A stretch of 57,621 nucleotides of DNA from Casimicrobiaceae bacterium (GTDB taxonomy: Bacteria > Pseudomonadota > Gammaproteobacteria > Burkholderiales > Casimicrobiaceae), in the NCBI GenBank assembly GCA_025056355.1, contig JANWWI010000011.1, forward strand, positions 1 through 57,621, written 5' to 3'. Below are positions 36,387 through 44,540 of this stretch, piece after piece (position 1 is the first letter of the stretch; every line of letters begins with the position of its first letter). Both the position numbers and the translations under genes were made by a program. The notes beneath the pieces were generated by a model. That model was not told the DNA's origin. It searched no databases and saw only the letters and a list, made by a program, of their open reading frames with translations.

Positions 36387-36695
36387 CAACAGATGCAGCG
36401 TGGCCATGCCGGCCAGCAGCGGGCTTAGCGTGCCGCCGCGCCACCACGCCACGGCCGCCGTTGCAAGCGCGGCCGCGATGTGCGGCACGCGCTCGAGGGG
36501 CGCAAAACGCTCGTCGTGCATGACCACGAGCGGCACCACCAGGGCGGCAAACAGCGCGAGCACGGCAAGGCGCATCGTGCGCTCGAACCCTGCTGGGACG
36601 CGTCGGCCGGCCAGGAGTCCGAGAAACGAAAAACGGATCGCGAAGGTGCCGAGCGCAAGCGCCCCGATGGCGATCCAGCCTTCAACGCTACCCAC
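36360..36695 (-). CDS. azlD: AzlD-family branched-chain amino acid exporter small subunit
   Basis: 111 residues if started at the GTG at 36695 (GSVEGWIAIGALALGTFAIRF), which gives the normal AzlD length and overlaps azlC by 8 bases. Upstream in-frame starts would extend into azlC coding sequence. Three to four membrane segments include the family pattern GTFAIRFSFL and LAVLALFAALVVPLVV. AzlC and AzlD together form an exporter of branched-chain amino acids or analogues. The gene is last in a folA-azlC-azlD unit and its end overlaps the convergent MidA-like gene. Confidence 0.85.
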   Translation of the reverse strand: MGSVEGWIAIGALALGTFAIRFSFLGLLAGRRVPAGFERTMRLAVLALFAALVVPLVVMHDERFAPLERVPHIAAALATAAVAWWRGGTLSPLLAGMATLHLLLQAKALIN

Positions 36696-37428
36696 GATCC
36701 ACCGGCTGATCGCGCACAAGTGCGCGGCGAAGCGCGTCAAGGCCCAGGCCCGCGAGCACGGCCACCAGCGATGCGACAATCAGGCCGAGTTTGAGCGGCA
36801 GCGCAAACAGCAGCACGCCAGCGACGGCGCCGACGCCGGCGGTCAGCCGCTCGCTGGCGTCGCGCAGGAGCGGCACGACGAGGGCCACGAACGTGAGCGG
36901 GATGGTGAACTCCAGTTGCCACGCCGGCGGCACGCGTGCCCCGGCAAAGGCTCCGAAGGCGTTGGCGGCCAGCCAGGTCGGCCAGAGCACGGCCGCCCCG
37001 CCGAGGTAGAAGGCAAGCGCATGATCGCGATGTGCGCCGCGGGCGTGGCGCGCTTCCTCCGACAGGTAGGTCTGGTCGACCAGAAAGGTCGCCCAAAGAA
37101 GCCGCTGCCGCAGCGGCGCGTGGCCCAGCCGAGGGGCCAGTGCGGCACTGTAGACGGCCATGCGCAGATTGACGATGAGTCCCGAGAGGATGGCAACCGC
37201 GAGCGGTGCGCCCGCCTGAATGAATTGCGTGAGAACGGCTTGCGCCGATCCGGCAAAGGCCAGGGCGGCCAAGGCCACGGCGCCCCATTCGCCAAGTCCG
37301 GCTTGAACGGCGGCCACACCGCAGACCATCCCGAAGGGCAGATAGGTCGGCGCGAGGATGCGCGACTGTCGCGCGCCGTCGAGAAAGGCCAGGCGCGCGC
37401 CGTCGCGCTGTTCAGGATGGGGCTTCAT
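36688..37428 (-). CDS. azlC: AzlC-family branched-chain amino acid exporter large subunit
   Basis: 246 residues from the ATG at 37428, which overlaps the folA stop (ATGA). ILAPTYLPFGMVCGVAAVQAG, then FAGSAQAVLTQFIQAGAPLAVAI and VNLRMAVYSAALAPRLG are the conserved AzlC blocks. About seven membrane segments are visible. It works with AzlD. Location in the inner membrane and export of branched-chain amino acids follow from family knowledge, and the substrate here is inferred. Translational coupling to folA at the front and azlD at the back indicates one operon. Confidence 0.9.
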   Translation of the reverse strand: MKPHPEQRDGARLAFLDGARQSRILAPTYLPFGMVCGVAAVQAGLGEWGAVALAALAFAGSAQAVLTQFIQAGAPLAVAILSGLIVNLRMAVYSAALAPRLGHAPLRQRLLWATFLVDQTYLSEEARHARGAHRDHALAFYLGGAAVLWPTWLAANAFGAFAGARVPPAWQLEFTIPLTFVALVVPLLRDASERLTAGVGAVAGVLLFALPLKLGLIVASLVAVLAGLGLDALRRALVRDQPVDRG

Positions 37429-37952
37429 CGAATGCGGCGGTAGTGGACGAACGCGTACGCGAGACCCTCGGCGCTGCGTCGCGATTCGCGCGAGACCTCT
37501 TCGAAGGCTTCTCGTGGCCAGGCGGGAAAATACGTATCGCCTTCGAAGGCCGCATCGATCTCGGTCAGATAGAGCCAATCGCACAGCGGCAGGGCCTCCG
37601 AATACAGACACGCGCCACCGATGACAAACTGCGGCGCGCGCGCGATGCCGGGCAGCGATTCGAGCGCCCGTGCGGCCTCAAGCGAGGGAGCCCGACGCAG
37701 GTAGGTCTGCTCGGGCAGCGGCTCGCGCGCAAGTGCGAGCGCCTGCTCGTTTGCCGTGACCACGACGTTGTCGCGGCGCGCGAGTGCACGCTCGAGCGAG
37801 GCCCAGGTTCGGCGTCCCATGATGACGCGGTGTCCGAGCGTCAGCGCGCGAAAATACGCAAGATCCTCAGGCAGATGCCACGGCAGCGAGCCGCCTCGGC
37901 CGATCACGCCGTTGGAGGCCACTGCTGCGATGATGGCAAGCGCGGGGGGCAT
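37425..37952 (-). CDS. folA: Dihydrofolate reductase
   Basis: 175 residues. AIIAAVASNGVIGRGGSLPWHLPEDLAYF is the substrate and NADPH-binding N-terminus with the catalytic acidic residue in LPEDL, then HRVIMGRRTWASL, FVIGGACLY and LYLTEIDAAFEGDTYFP. It regenerates tetrahydrofolate. No Shine-Dalgarno is seen before the ATG at 37952, but a TACAAT hexamer ends 9 bases away in the palindrome at 37961-37982. The transcript may therefore start within 1-2 bases of the ATG. It overlaps azlC by 4 bases. Confidence 0.95.
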   Translation of the reverse strand: MPPALAIIAAVASNGVIGRGGSLPWHLPEDLAYFRALTLGHRVIMGRRTWASLERALARRDNVVVTANEQALALAREPLPEQTYLRRAPSLEAARALESLPGIARAPQFVIGGACLYSEALPLCDWLYLTEIDAAFEGDTYFPAWPREAFEEVSRESRRSAEGLAYAFVHYRRIR

Positions 37953-37960
37953 CGCTGGGC

Positions 37961-37982
37961 ATTGTAGGGGCGCCCCTACAAT
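37961..37982. promoter_or_regulatory. Perfect 22-bp palindrome with symmetric -10-like boxes between folA and glrK
   Basis: ATTGTAGGGGC at 37961-37971 is followed by its exact reverse complement at 37972-37982. Each arm ends in TACAAT read outward (5 of 6 matches to TATAAT). The plus-strand hexamer (37977-37982) ends 7 bases before the GTG of the sensor kinase. The minus-strand hexamer ends 8 bases before the folA ATG. No good -35 is present for either. It may be a bidirectional promoter giving leaderless mRNAs, an operator for a dimeric regulator, or both. Confidence 0.6.
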
Positions 37983-37989
37983 CGTTTTC

Positions 37990-39480
37990 GTGTACTACCC
38001 GCGCTCGCTCACGAACGTCATCCTGGCCTGTTTCGTGGTTTCGGCCGTGCCACTCGTGGTGGCGCTTGCCGAGCTCGCCATCGGGCTCGATGCGCTTGCC
38101 AAGCGCTCCCAACTCGCGGTTCGAGAGGCGGAGGCCGCCGGCGCCGCCTCACGCGAGCTACGCGATTTGCCGGCGCGCATGGAACGCGCGATACGCCAGG
38201 CACTCGTGCTTGAGGATTTGTCGCTTATCGAGGGCTACCGCAAACTCGATCAGCAGCTCGAGGCGACCCTCCTGCGCGCCCAAAGCCTTCCGATCCGTGA
38301 GGACGAACGCGCTGCCTTGCGCGCGCTTGCGGAGCAGCGGCGCGCGCTGGCCGCTCTGCTGCCGAACTCGGCGCTAAGCGAAGCGCAACGGCTTGAGCTC
38401 GCGCAGCGCGCCGCGGATTTGACCGATGCCTCGGCGCAGGTGGCAACACAACTGACGCGCGTGATCGAGCGCGAGGTGTTGGCGCTGCGCGAATTGGCGG
38501 CCCGCACGCGCGAGCACTGGCCCTGGTTTCTCGGCGGGGCGGCCGCGATCGCGCTCATGCTCGCGGTGGGATTTTCGATCCTGATCGCAAGACCGCTTTC
38601 GAACATCGATCGCAGCATTCGCCGGCTCGGCAGAGGCGACTTCTCCGAACCGATCGTGATCGGCGGTCCGAGCGACTTGCGCACGCTGGGCGAGAGACTC
38701 GAATGGATGCGGCGGCGATTACTTGAGCTTGAGTCCTCTCAGTCGCGTTTTTTGCGGCACGTTTCACATGAGCTCAAGACGCCGCTGACGGCCGTGCGCG
38801 AAGGGGCGGAGTTGCTTCACGACCGCGTGCTTGGGGAGCTGTCGAGACAGCAGATCGAGGTGGTGCGCATCATTCGCGACAACACCCTGTCGCTGCAACG
38901 ACTCATTGAAGATTTGCTCGCCTACCAGCAGCATCGCAGCGCCACGCAGCTTCGCATCGAGCGCATCGACTTTGCGGCGCTTGTGGAGCGCGTCGTGCGC
39001 GAACATCGGCTCGACCTGCTTGCCAACGAGGTCACGGTCAAGCTCGAAGGCGTGCCGCTTGCATTCGACGGCGATCGTGAACGGCTGCGCATCGTGATCG
39101 ATAATCTGCTGTCCAATGCGATCAAGTATTCGCCGCGCGGCGGAACGATCCACGTGATCACGGCTCGCCTCGAGGATGGGGTGCAGTTCGAGGTTCATGA
39201 TCAGGGCCCCGGCATTGCCCTCGAAGAGGCCGAGCGAATCTTCGAATCGTTCTATCGCGGGGCGGCGAGCGAAACGAGCAAGGTCAAGGGCACGGGGTTA
39301 GGCTTGGCGATTGTGCGCGAGTACGTGACGGCCCACGGCGGGCGCGTGGAGGTGGTCCGCGCGGGCGAACCGGGCGCGCGGTTTCGCGTCTGGTTGCCGG
39401 CATCGGCGCAGGCGCCCGCGTCGGTCGAATCGTCCCCGGCGTCCGTGAACCCGGGGATGGAGGCCACGCGTGCGTCCTGA
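37990..39480 (+). CDS. glrK: Membrane sensor histidine kinase, GlrK/QseE-like
   Basis: 496 residues from the GTG at 37990. No better start preserves the first membrane segment (about 8-32). A periplasmic helical region (about 33-175), a second membrane segment (WFLGGAAAIALMLAVGFSILIA), a HAMP region and the kinase core follow. Core motifs are the H-box FLRHVSHELKTPLTAVREGAEL, N-box NLLSNAIKYSP, G1 DQGPGIALEEAERIFESFYRG and G2 GTGLGLAIV. The order kinase, lipoprotein, sigma54 regulator matches enterobacterial glrK-qseG-glrR (qseE-qseG-qseF), which senses envelope state. The signal sensed here is unknown. The exact orthology is inferred from this order. Confidence 0.87.
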   Translation: MYYPRSLTNVILACFVVSAVPLVVALAELAIGLDALAKRSQLAVREAEAAGAASRELRDLPARMERAIRQALVLEDLSLIEGYRKLDQQLEATLLRAQSLPIREDERAALRALAEQRRALAALLPNSALSEAQRLELAQRAADLTDASAQVATQLTRVIEREVLALRELAARTREHWPWFLGGAAAIALMLAVGFSILIARPLSNIDRSIRRLGRGDFSEPIVIGGPSDLRTLGERLEWMRRRLLELESSQSRFLRHVSHELKTPLTAVREGAELLHDRVLGELSRQQIEVVRIIRDNTLSLQRLIEDLLAYQQHRSATQLRIERIDFAALVERVVREHRLDLLANEVTVKLEGVPLAFDGDRERLRIVIDNLLSNAIKYSPRGGTIHVITARLEDGVQFEVHDQGPGIALEEAERIFESFYRGAASETSKVKGTGLGLAIVREYVTAHGGRVEVVRAGEPGARFRVWLPASAQAPASVESSPASVNPGMEATRAS

Positions 39481-40095
39481 GCACAAGCATTGGCCGGGGC
39501 GGTTTTTGCGTGCGCTTTCGGGCAGCGCCCTCGTGGCGCTTACCGGCTGCGCAAGCGCGCCCGAGATCCCGCTGATCCCCAAGCTGCCGGCTCCGCGCGT
39601 GATCGTTGAGACCGTCTATGTGCCGGTCTACCTCGAGCGCGAACTCCCCGAACCCGAACCTGTGGTGATCCGCGAACCGGCCCGCTTGCCCGAGGAGCAG
39701 GCGCAGGCCCTCGCACTGCTGCTTGACATGGCGCGGCTCGTGCAGGCGGGGGCGGAAGAGTTGCGCCGCGAGCTGGCTGCGGCCACAGCGGCCTTCAACC
39801 GCGAGCGAACGCCGATTCTGCGCCTGCGGCTGGTCTGGATCTCGATGCTGGTCGGCCCGGCTGCCGGCGATGATGCGCGCTTGCAGGCGCTCATCGAACC
39901 GCTTGTCGGACGAAACGCGACTCTGGCGCCCTCGCACCCGCTTCGCCCGATCGCAGAGCTGGTGCAGGCCAGTCTCGCCGAACGCATGCGCCAGGTGCGC
40001 GAGGAGACCCGCAAGGCCGAGGCCTTGCAGCAGAAATTGGATGCCTTGCGTGCGATCGAGCGGCAGTTGCTTGAGCGCGAACGACGGAGAAACTA

Positions 40096-40096
<1 letters not shown>
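39470..40096 (+). CDS. Lipoprotein in QseG position, coiled-coil
   Basis: 208 residues from the GTG at 39470, with GGAGG 7 bases upstream and an 11-base overlap with the kinase gene. A lipoprotein signal peptide ends at the lipobox LTGC (Cys about 27). The mature protein has a Pro/Glu-rich stretch (about 40-70) and then Ala/Glu/Arg-rich helices, with a strong coiled coil at the C-terminus (ERMRQVREETRKAEALQQ onward). Enterobacterial QseG is an outer-membrane lipoprotein that controls the partner kinase. Sequence similarity is too low to call by eye, so the role rests on position. The stop overlaps the next start (TAATG). Confidence 0.78.
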
Positions 40097-41450
<1,354 letters not shown>

Positions 41451-41451
<1 letters not shown>

Positions 41452-41897
41452 TGCGGGTGTGGTTTCGCGTCGTGCGCGAAGCGGTCCGACCTGCGCTGCC
41501 GGCCTACGGGTCGGCGGGGGCGGCAGGGCTTGATTTGCGTGCCTGCATCGATGCGCCGCTCGACTTGGCGCCCGGGGCGACCGAACTCGTGCCCACGGGC
41601 ATTGCGATCCATCTGGCTGATCCGGGCTATGCTGCCCTGATTCTGCCGCGCTCGGGCTTGGGCCATCGCCATGGCATCGTGCTTGGCAACCTGGTCGGCT
41701 TGATCGACTCAGACTACCAGGGGGAATTACTCGTGAGTGTCTGGAACCGCGGCACGGCCGCTTATACCATCCAGCCACTCGAGCGAATCGCGCAACTCGT
41801 GATCGTTCCCGTCGTTCAGGCTCGCTTCGAGGAGGTGGCTGAGTTTTCACCGACGGCTCGGGGCGCGGGCGGTTTTGGCAGCACGGGGCGTCTTTGA
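41451..41897 (+). CDS. dut: dUTP diphosphatase
   Basis: 148 residues of trimeric dUTPase. The five motifs are visible: [12 protein letters not shown], then [43 protein letters not shown] and the C-terminal arm beginning [10 protein letters not shown]. It hydrolyses dUTP to dUMP, keeping uracil out of DNA and feeding thymidylate synthesis. It follows the response-regulator gene with a one-base overlap (TGATG) and is followed by the PfkB gene with the same pattern, so a housekeeping enzyme sits inside a signalling operon. In related bacteria dut more often follows coaBC. Confidence 0.95.
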
Positions 41898-42805
41898 TGC
41901 AGGCGGCTGCTTCCCCGCCGCGCGTCGTCTGTCTCGGGGTTGCCACACTCGATCTGGTCTTTCGTGTGGCTGCTCTGCCCGCGCCGCCGGCCAAGGTGCG
42001 CGCGCTCGACTTCGTGGTCACGGGCGGCGGAATGGCGGCCAACGCCGCGGTGGCCGTTGCGCGGCTCGGTGGCTTGGCGAGCTACTGGGGGCGGCTCGGC
42101 GACGACGAGGTCGGAGATCAGATCCTGCGCTTGCTCGTGCAGGAGGGGGTCGATGTCAGGCACGTGCGACGGCTCGCGGGAGCGCGCTCGAAAACCGCAG
42201 CCGTGATCGTCGATGAGCACGGGGAACGCTTGGTCGTTTCGGCGCCCTCACAAGGCTATCCGCCCGATCCCTCGTGGTTGCCGCTCCATGAGCTCGACCG
42301 GGTTGCGGCCGTGCACGCCGATACGCGCTGGGTCGCGGGCGCCGAGGCGCTCTTTCGCGCGGCACAGGCCAGGGCTCTGCCCTCCGTCTTCGACGGCGAC
42401 TCGGGCAGCCTCGAGGATGTGCGTCGGCTTTCCCGGGCCGCCACACATTCGTTTCTGAGCGAGTCGATGCTTGCTCAGTTCGACCCTTCGCCCGAGGCGG
42501 CGTTGCGCTCGCTCTTCGGCGGGGTCAACCGCGCCGTCGGCGCCACCTTCGGGGCGCGGGGCGTGCTCTGGTTCGATGGCGAGCGCATGCAGCATATGGC
42601 CACGCCGCGCGTGGCGGTGATCGATACCCTGGCTGCAGGCGATACCTGGCACGGAGCCTTAGCGCTCGCCCTGGCCGAGGGTCAGCCGACGCTTCAGGCG
42701 GTTCGCTTTGCCACGGTGGCCGCGGCCCTCAAGTGCACGCGCTTTGGCGGCCGTCAGGGCATTCCGCGGCGCAGTGAAGTCGAGCGCGCCCTCATCGAAC
42801 TCTGA
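41897..42805 (+). CDS. PfkB-family carbohydrate/nucleoside kinase
   Basis: 302 residues starting at the ATG in the dut stop (TGATG). VVCLGVATLDLVFRV and VVTGGGMAANAAVAVARLGG are the substrate-side motifs of the ribokinase/PfkB family. The ATP and catalytic motif reads IDTLAAGDTWHGALALALAEG, where the usual DTxGAGD has Ala in place of the first Gly but keeps the catalytic Asp. AALKCTRFGGRQGIPRRSEVE is the usual C-terminal block. It phosphorylates a sugar or nucleoside that cannot be named from sequence. Some relatives with this motif are annotated as sulfofructose or ribokinase-type kinases. A strong terminator follows. Confidence 0.88.
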   Translation: MQAAASPPRVVCLGVATLDLVFRVAALPAPPAKVRALDFVVTGGGMAANAAVAVARLGGLASYWGRLGDDEVGDQILRLLVQEGVDVRHVRRLAGARSKTAAVIVDEHGERLVVSAPSQGYPPDPSWLPLHELDRVAAVHADTRWVAGAEALFRAAQARALPSVFDGDSGSLEDVRRLSRAATHSFLSESMLAQFDPSPEAALRSLFGGVNRAVGATFGARGVLWFDGERMQHMATPRVAVIDTLAAGDTWHGALALALAEGQPTLQAVRFATVAAALKCTRFGGRQGIPRRSEVERALIEL

Positions 42806-42806
42806 A

Positions 42807-42955
42807 TCGCTGCGCGTGGAACGCAGCGAGCCGCGTGTGGTCTTAGGCTTGTGCAGGTCTGCCGCCATCGGCGGCGCCTGTCTCCGCCGCTCGGGTTTCC
42901 CCCGATCCGAGTGGGCGCTTTTGATGGCGGCAGGTCGCGCCTGCCGCCTTTTTTT
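42807..42955 (+). ncRNA. Candidate structured RNA: serial hairpins ending in an intrinsic terminator
   Basis: Hairpin 1, TCGCTGCG/CGCAGCGA (42807-42829), begins 2 bases after the PfkB stop. Hairpin 2 pairs GCCGCC (42861-42866) with GGCGGC (42870-42875), extended by CAGG/CCTG (42854-42857 and 42877-42880). A small stem TCGGG/CCCGA follows near 42890-42905. The terminator is hairpin 4. CTGCCGCC (42859-42866) can instead pair with GGCGGCAG of the terminator, so two mutually exclusive folds exist. It may be a 3' UTR, a 3'-derived small RNA or an attenuator. No protein-coding content is seen. Confidence 0.4.
42926..42955 (+). terminator. Rho-independent terminator after the PfkB-family gene
   Basis: GGCGGCAGG (42926-42934), loop TCGCG and CCTGCCGCC (42940-42948) form a perfect 9-bp GC-rich stem followed by seven T residues (42949-42955). 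It is the clearest intrinsic terminator in the window and closes the glrK-to-PfkB operon. Confidence 0.9.
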
Positions 42956-42981
42956 GCCGGTCGGCTGCGGAGGTGGCGGCT

Positions 42982-43011
42982 TTGCCGAAGCGGGGTTGGT
43001 TGTCGCACAAT
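42982..43011 (+). promoter_or_regulatory. Putative sigma70 promoter of ctpA
   Basis: TTGCCG (42982-42987) and CACAAT (43006-43011) are separated by 18 bases, directly after the terminator and 30 bases before the ctpA ATG. An AAGGAA ribosome-binding site lies between. Each hexamer has four or five consensus matches. Confidence 0.5.
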
Positions 43012-43040
43012 GAGAGGGGCTTATCGGAAGGAATCAGATC

Positions 43041-44525
43041 ATGCGCGCGATGGCACAAAAACTCGGTTGGATCGGAGGCGGCATCGCCGTGGGCGTGGCC
43101 TTGACGCTTGCGGTGACGGTGAGCGCGAACCGCACGGCGCGTGGTGCCATCCCGCTCGAGGAGCTGCGCCTGTTCTCCGAGGTGTTCACGCGCATCAAAA
43201 ACGACTACGTGGTTCCGGTTGAGGATCGCAGGCTGATTGAGCTGGCCATCTCCGGCATGGTCAGTGGGCTCGATCCGCACTCGGCCTACCTCGATGAACG
43301 CGCGTTCAAGGAATTGCGCACAACGACCTCGGGCCGCTTTGGAGGCATCGGCATCGAGATCGGCGTGGAGGATGGCTACATCAAAGTCGTCTCGCCGATC
43401 GATGACACGCCGGCCGCGCGTGCGGGCTTGCGGGCTGGTGATCTGATCATGCGCGTCGACGGGGAATCCACGCGCGGGATGAGTACGGCAAAAGCCGTGG
43501 AGCGTATGCGCGGCACGCCCGGCACCAAGGTCAAGCTCGAAGTCTTCCGTAAAGAGGAGCGCACCACCGAGACGATCACGCTCACGCGCGAAATCATCAA
43601 GATTGCCGCGGTGCGAGCGCGCCAGATCGAACCTGGATATGCCTACGTGCGCGTCCGCACCTTCAACGAGAACACGGTCGCTGATGCCGTCAAAGCGATT
43701 ACCGACCTCAACGCACGTTCGCCGCTCAAGGGCATCGTGCTTGACCTGCGCAACAACCCGGGCGGTCTTCTCGATGCCGCGGTCGGACTCTCGGCTGCGT
43801 TTTTGCCGGAAGATGCCCTTGTCGTCTATACCGAGGGGCGCATGGAAGGCACGCACGTGCGCTATTTGGCCAACCGCGAGTTCTACGCCCGGCGCGGCCC
43901 CGATCCGTTGGCTGATCTGCCCAAGTTTTTCAAGACCGTGCCGCTTGTGGTGCTTACCAATGGTGGTTCGGCCTCGGCTTCCGAGATCGTTGCCGGCGCG
44001 CTTCAGGACCACAAACGCGCCATCGTGATGGGCACCCCGACCTTTGGCAAGGGCTCCGTGCAAAACATCATCCCCCTGACCGCTACCACGGGCATGAAGC
44101 TCACCACCTCGCGCTACTTCACCCCGAGCGGTCGCGCGATCCAGGCGCGCGGCATCGAACCCGAGATCGTGATCGAGCAGCTCACCTGGGATGGGGTCAT
44201 GGCGCCGAAGGTCCAGCGCGAGCGCGATCTGGCGCGGCACCTGCACGGGCGCGAGGAGGATCGCGAGGAGACGCCCGCCGATGAGGATTTGTCGGAAGAG
44301 GCGCGCGAAGCGCGCCTGCAGAAAGCTCGCGAGGACGCGAAAAAACTGCGCGGCTTCGACTGGGGCAACGAAAAGGATTTCGTGTTCGCACAGGCGGTCA
44401 ACTATCTGAAAGGCTTGCCGGTGGTGCGCTCGACGGTGGGCAATGACGGGCGGGCGACCGCCGCGGCAAGTTCGCCCGCTGCGGCCGGTGTTGAAACGCC
44501 GGCGAAGGCGTCGTCAAAGCCCTGA
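43041..44525 (+). CDS. C-terminal processing peptidase CtpA (S41 family)
   Basis: 494 residues with an N-terminal signal/anchor (about 8-30). Domains in order: an N-terminal helical region (to about 95) with GLDPHSAYLDERAFKEL, a PDZ domain (about 100-185) and the S41 protease core. The core has GIVLDLRNNPGGLLDAAV, the catalytic serine (about Ser312) in NGGSASASEIVAGALQD, and the catalytic lysine (about Lys337) in FGKGSVQ. It degrades or trims periplasmic proteins, including murein hydrolases in other bacteria. The C-terminal region (about 395-450) is acidic and helical, followed by an Ala/Ser/Pro tail. It has its own promoter and may be co-transcribed with the hydrolase 15 bases downstream. 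Confidence 0.94.
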   Translation: MRAMAQKLGWIGGGIAVGVALTLAVTVSANRTARGAIPLEELRLFSEVFTRIKNDYVVPVEDRRLIELAISGMVSGLDPHSAYLDERAFKELRTTTSGRFGGIGIEIGVEDGYIKVVSPIDDTPAARAGLRAGDLIMRVDGESTRGMSTAKAVERMRGTPGTKVKLEVFRKEERTTETITLTREIIKIAAVRARQIEPGYAYVRVRTFNENTVADAVKAITDLNARSPLKGIVLDLRNNPGGLLDAAVGLSAAFLPEDALVVYTEGRMEGTHVRYLANREFYARRGPDPLADLPKFFKTVPLVVLTNGGSASASEIVAGALQDHKRAIVMGTPTFGKGSVQNIIPLTATTGMKLTTSRYFTPSGRAIQARGIEPEIVIEQLTWDGVMAPKVQRERDLARHLHGREEDREETPADEDLSEEAREARLQKAREDAKKLRGFDWGNEKDFVFAQAVNYLKGLPVVRSTVGNDGRATAAASSPAAAGVETPAKASSKP

Positions 44526-44540
44526 AAGCGAGGCACGCAC

